This document shows, piece after piece, positions 63,268-64,000 of a DNA stretch of 64,000 nt (position 1 is the first letter of the stretch; every line of letters starts with the position of its first letter). Origin of the DNA: Flavobacteriales bacterium (GTDB taxonomy: Bacteria > Bacteroidota > Bacteroidia > Flavobacteriales_D > Sanyastnellaceae); the NCBI GenBank assembly GCA_027491075.1, contig JAIXWX010000008.1, positions 124,001-188,000 on the forward strand, written 5' to 3'. A program made the translations under genes and the position numbers. Below the pieces are notes generated by a model, which saw only the letters and a program-made list of their open reading frames with translations, ran no database searches and was not told the origin of the DNA.

Positions 63268-64000
63268 TTAGGATAACTCATAAACCACCAAACCGCTTCG
63301 AAGTTTAGGTTCTACCCAAGTACTTTTGGGTGGCATGGTTCCATTTTGATCTGCTATAGATTTTAGTTCTGAAAAGCTCACAGGAAAAAGTCCAAAGCCC
63401 ACAGCGAATTTGTCTTTATCAACCGCTTGCTTTAGTCCTTCGAGTCCTTTTGGACCGTCAATGAAAGAGACTCTTTTATCCTTTCTTAAGTCGTGAATTC
63501 CCAGAATTGGGGATAAAATTTTATCACTTAAGACTTGAGCGTCGAGTTCTTGAGTATGCACTTTTATGGTCAAACAATACCATTCTTTTTCTAAATAGAC
63601 GACAAACTCTCCTTTTTGAATCGGTTTGTACAAGGGCGGGCATTCATTGATGTAGAAGTCTTTTTCAAGTGCCTTGAGAAATGCTTCTTTGGACATGCCG
63701 TTTAAATCTTTAACAAGTCTATTGAATTCGTAGATACGGACGGTATTTTCATCGAGGATGTATGCAAGAAAATAATTCCAAGGAGCATCTGGCTGATGGT
63801 TGTTTTTATTTCTTTTTTCACACAAACTCGCACTGGAAGCACTGCGGTGATGACCATCAGCGATATAGAGCGCGTCCATACCGGCGTAGATCTTGGTCAC
63901 TTTTTCGATGTCTTCTTTTTTTTGAATCAACCACAATTGATGTCGATCTCGGTTGGTGGTCGTAAAATCGTATTCTGGTTTTTCAGAGAGATAATCTGCA
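63268..64000 (-). CDS. DUF1015 family protein (5' end outside window)
   Basis: The C-terminal 244 residues are visible; the frame is open to the right edge without a start, and the family is about 400 aa. Blocks include TTTNRDRHQLWLIQKKEDIE, LYIADGHHRSASSASLCEKR, FIDGPKGLEGLKQAVDKDKF and the end GTMPPKSTWVEPKLRSGLVV. Family function is unknown; in Bacteroidota these genes often stand next to serine-biosynthesis genes. It is transcribed towards YggS, which starts 10 bases after its stop. Confidence 0.88.
   Translation of the reverse strand, partial: ADYLSEKPEYDFTTTNRDRHQLWLIQKKEDIEKVTKIYAGMDALYIADGHHRSASSASLCEKRNKNNHQPDAPWNYFLAYILDENTVRIYEFNRLVKDLNGMSKEAFLKALEKDFYINECPPLYKPIQKGEFVVYLEKEWYCLTIKVHTQELDAQVLSDKILSPILGIHDLRKDKRVSFIDGPKGLEGLKQAVDKDKFAVGFGLFPVSFSELKSIADQNGTMPPKSTWVEPKLRSGLVVYELS

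Overview
The window is a gene-dense chromosomal segment of a member of the Bacteroidota, most likely a marine-type Flavobacteriales (Cryomorphaceae/Schleiferiaceae-like; the genus cannot be fixed from the sequence). The evidence is: type IX secretion C-terminal signals, DUF5777/DUF5723/DUF4105/DUF4295 families, a DUF4295 gene between rpmG and ftsY, fused alpha-beta 2-oxoacid dehydrogenase E1, promoters of the TTG-N19/20-TAnnTTTG type, and an almost complete lack of Shine-Dalgarno sequences. About 60 protein genes, one tRNA and one broken tRNA-like unit can be supported. No insertion sequence, CRISPR array or rRNA is seen.

Layout. 1-8761: end of a small membrane protein gene, transaldolase, a TsaC/YciO protein, a large TPR protein with a paired outer-membrane barrel, and gyrB. 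8829-13961 (minus): secreted M43 metalloprotease with a T9SS signal, a membrane methyltransferase, an SDR protein without the catalytic Tyr, and folE. 14071-18380: three tandem paralogous trypsin-like proteins, the middle one a lipoprotein that has lost the whole catalytic triad. 18425-20744: amino acid permease and hemF. 21037-24457: a type II restriction-modification pair, visibly more AT-rich than its surroundings, whose cytosine-C5 methyltransferase begins with a tyrosine-recombinase 'arm' DNA-binding domain and is preceded by four phased TGTCCG repeats. 24546-28466 (minus): two overlapping small unknown genes, lolA, ftsK. 28619-35549: DNA alkylation repair protein, a membrane glycosyltransferase, a MarR regulator with probable operators, rpmG-DUF4295, ftsY-rimO, an unknown gene and queE. 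35551-42189 (minus): a long cluster of envelope and redox genes (DUF5777 barrel, YceI, OB-fold, two cytochrome-like lipoproteins, ferredoxin, thioredoxin) downstream of the fused E1. 42258-50687: one tightly packed run from dapF through kdsA to a DUF2079 membrane protein. 50684-52449 (minus): NTP pyrophosphohydrolase and a TlpA-type protein. 52534-53156: tRNA-Ala, its broken neighbour and a free-standing terminator. 54134-57315: thrS-infC-rpmI-rplT, with infC starting at AUU behind a canonical Shine-Dalgarno. 57402-64000: an NHLRC2-like protein, TPR lipoprotein, recA, a small membrane protein, UspA, YggS and part of a DUF1015 gene.

The most unusual items are the arm-domain/methyltransferase fusion with its phased upstream repeats, the active/dead/active protease triplet, and the infC start region. 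Starts were moved from the longest open frame to an internal ATG where a signal peptide, family N-terminus or upstream stop supports it. All statements come from reading the sequence and recognising families; no database search was run.
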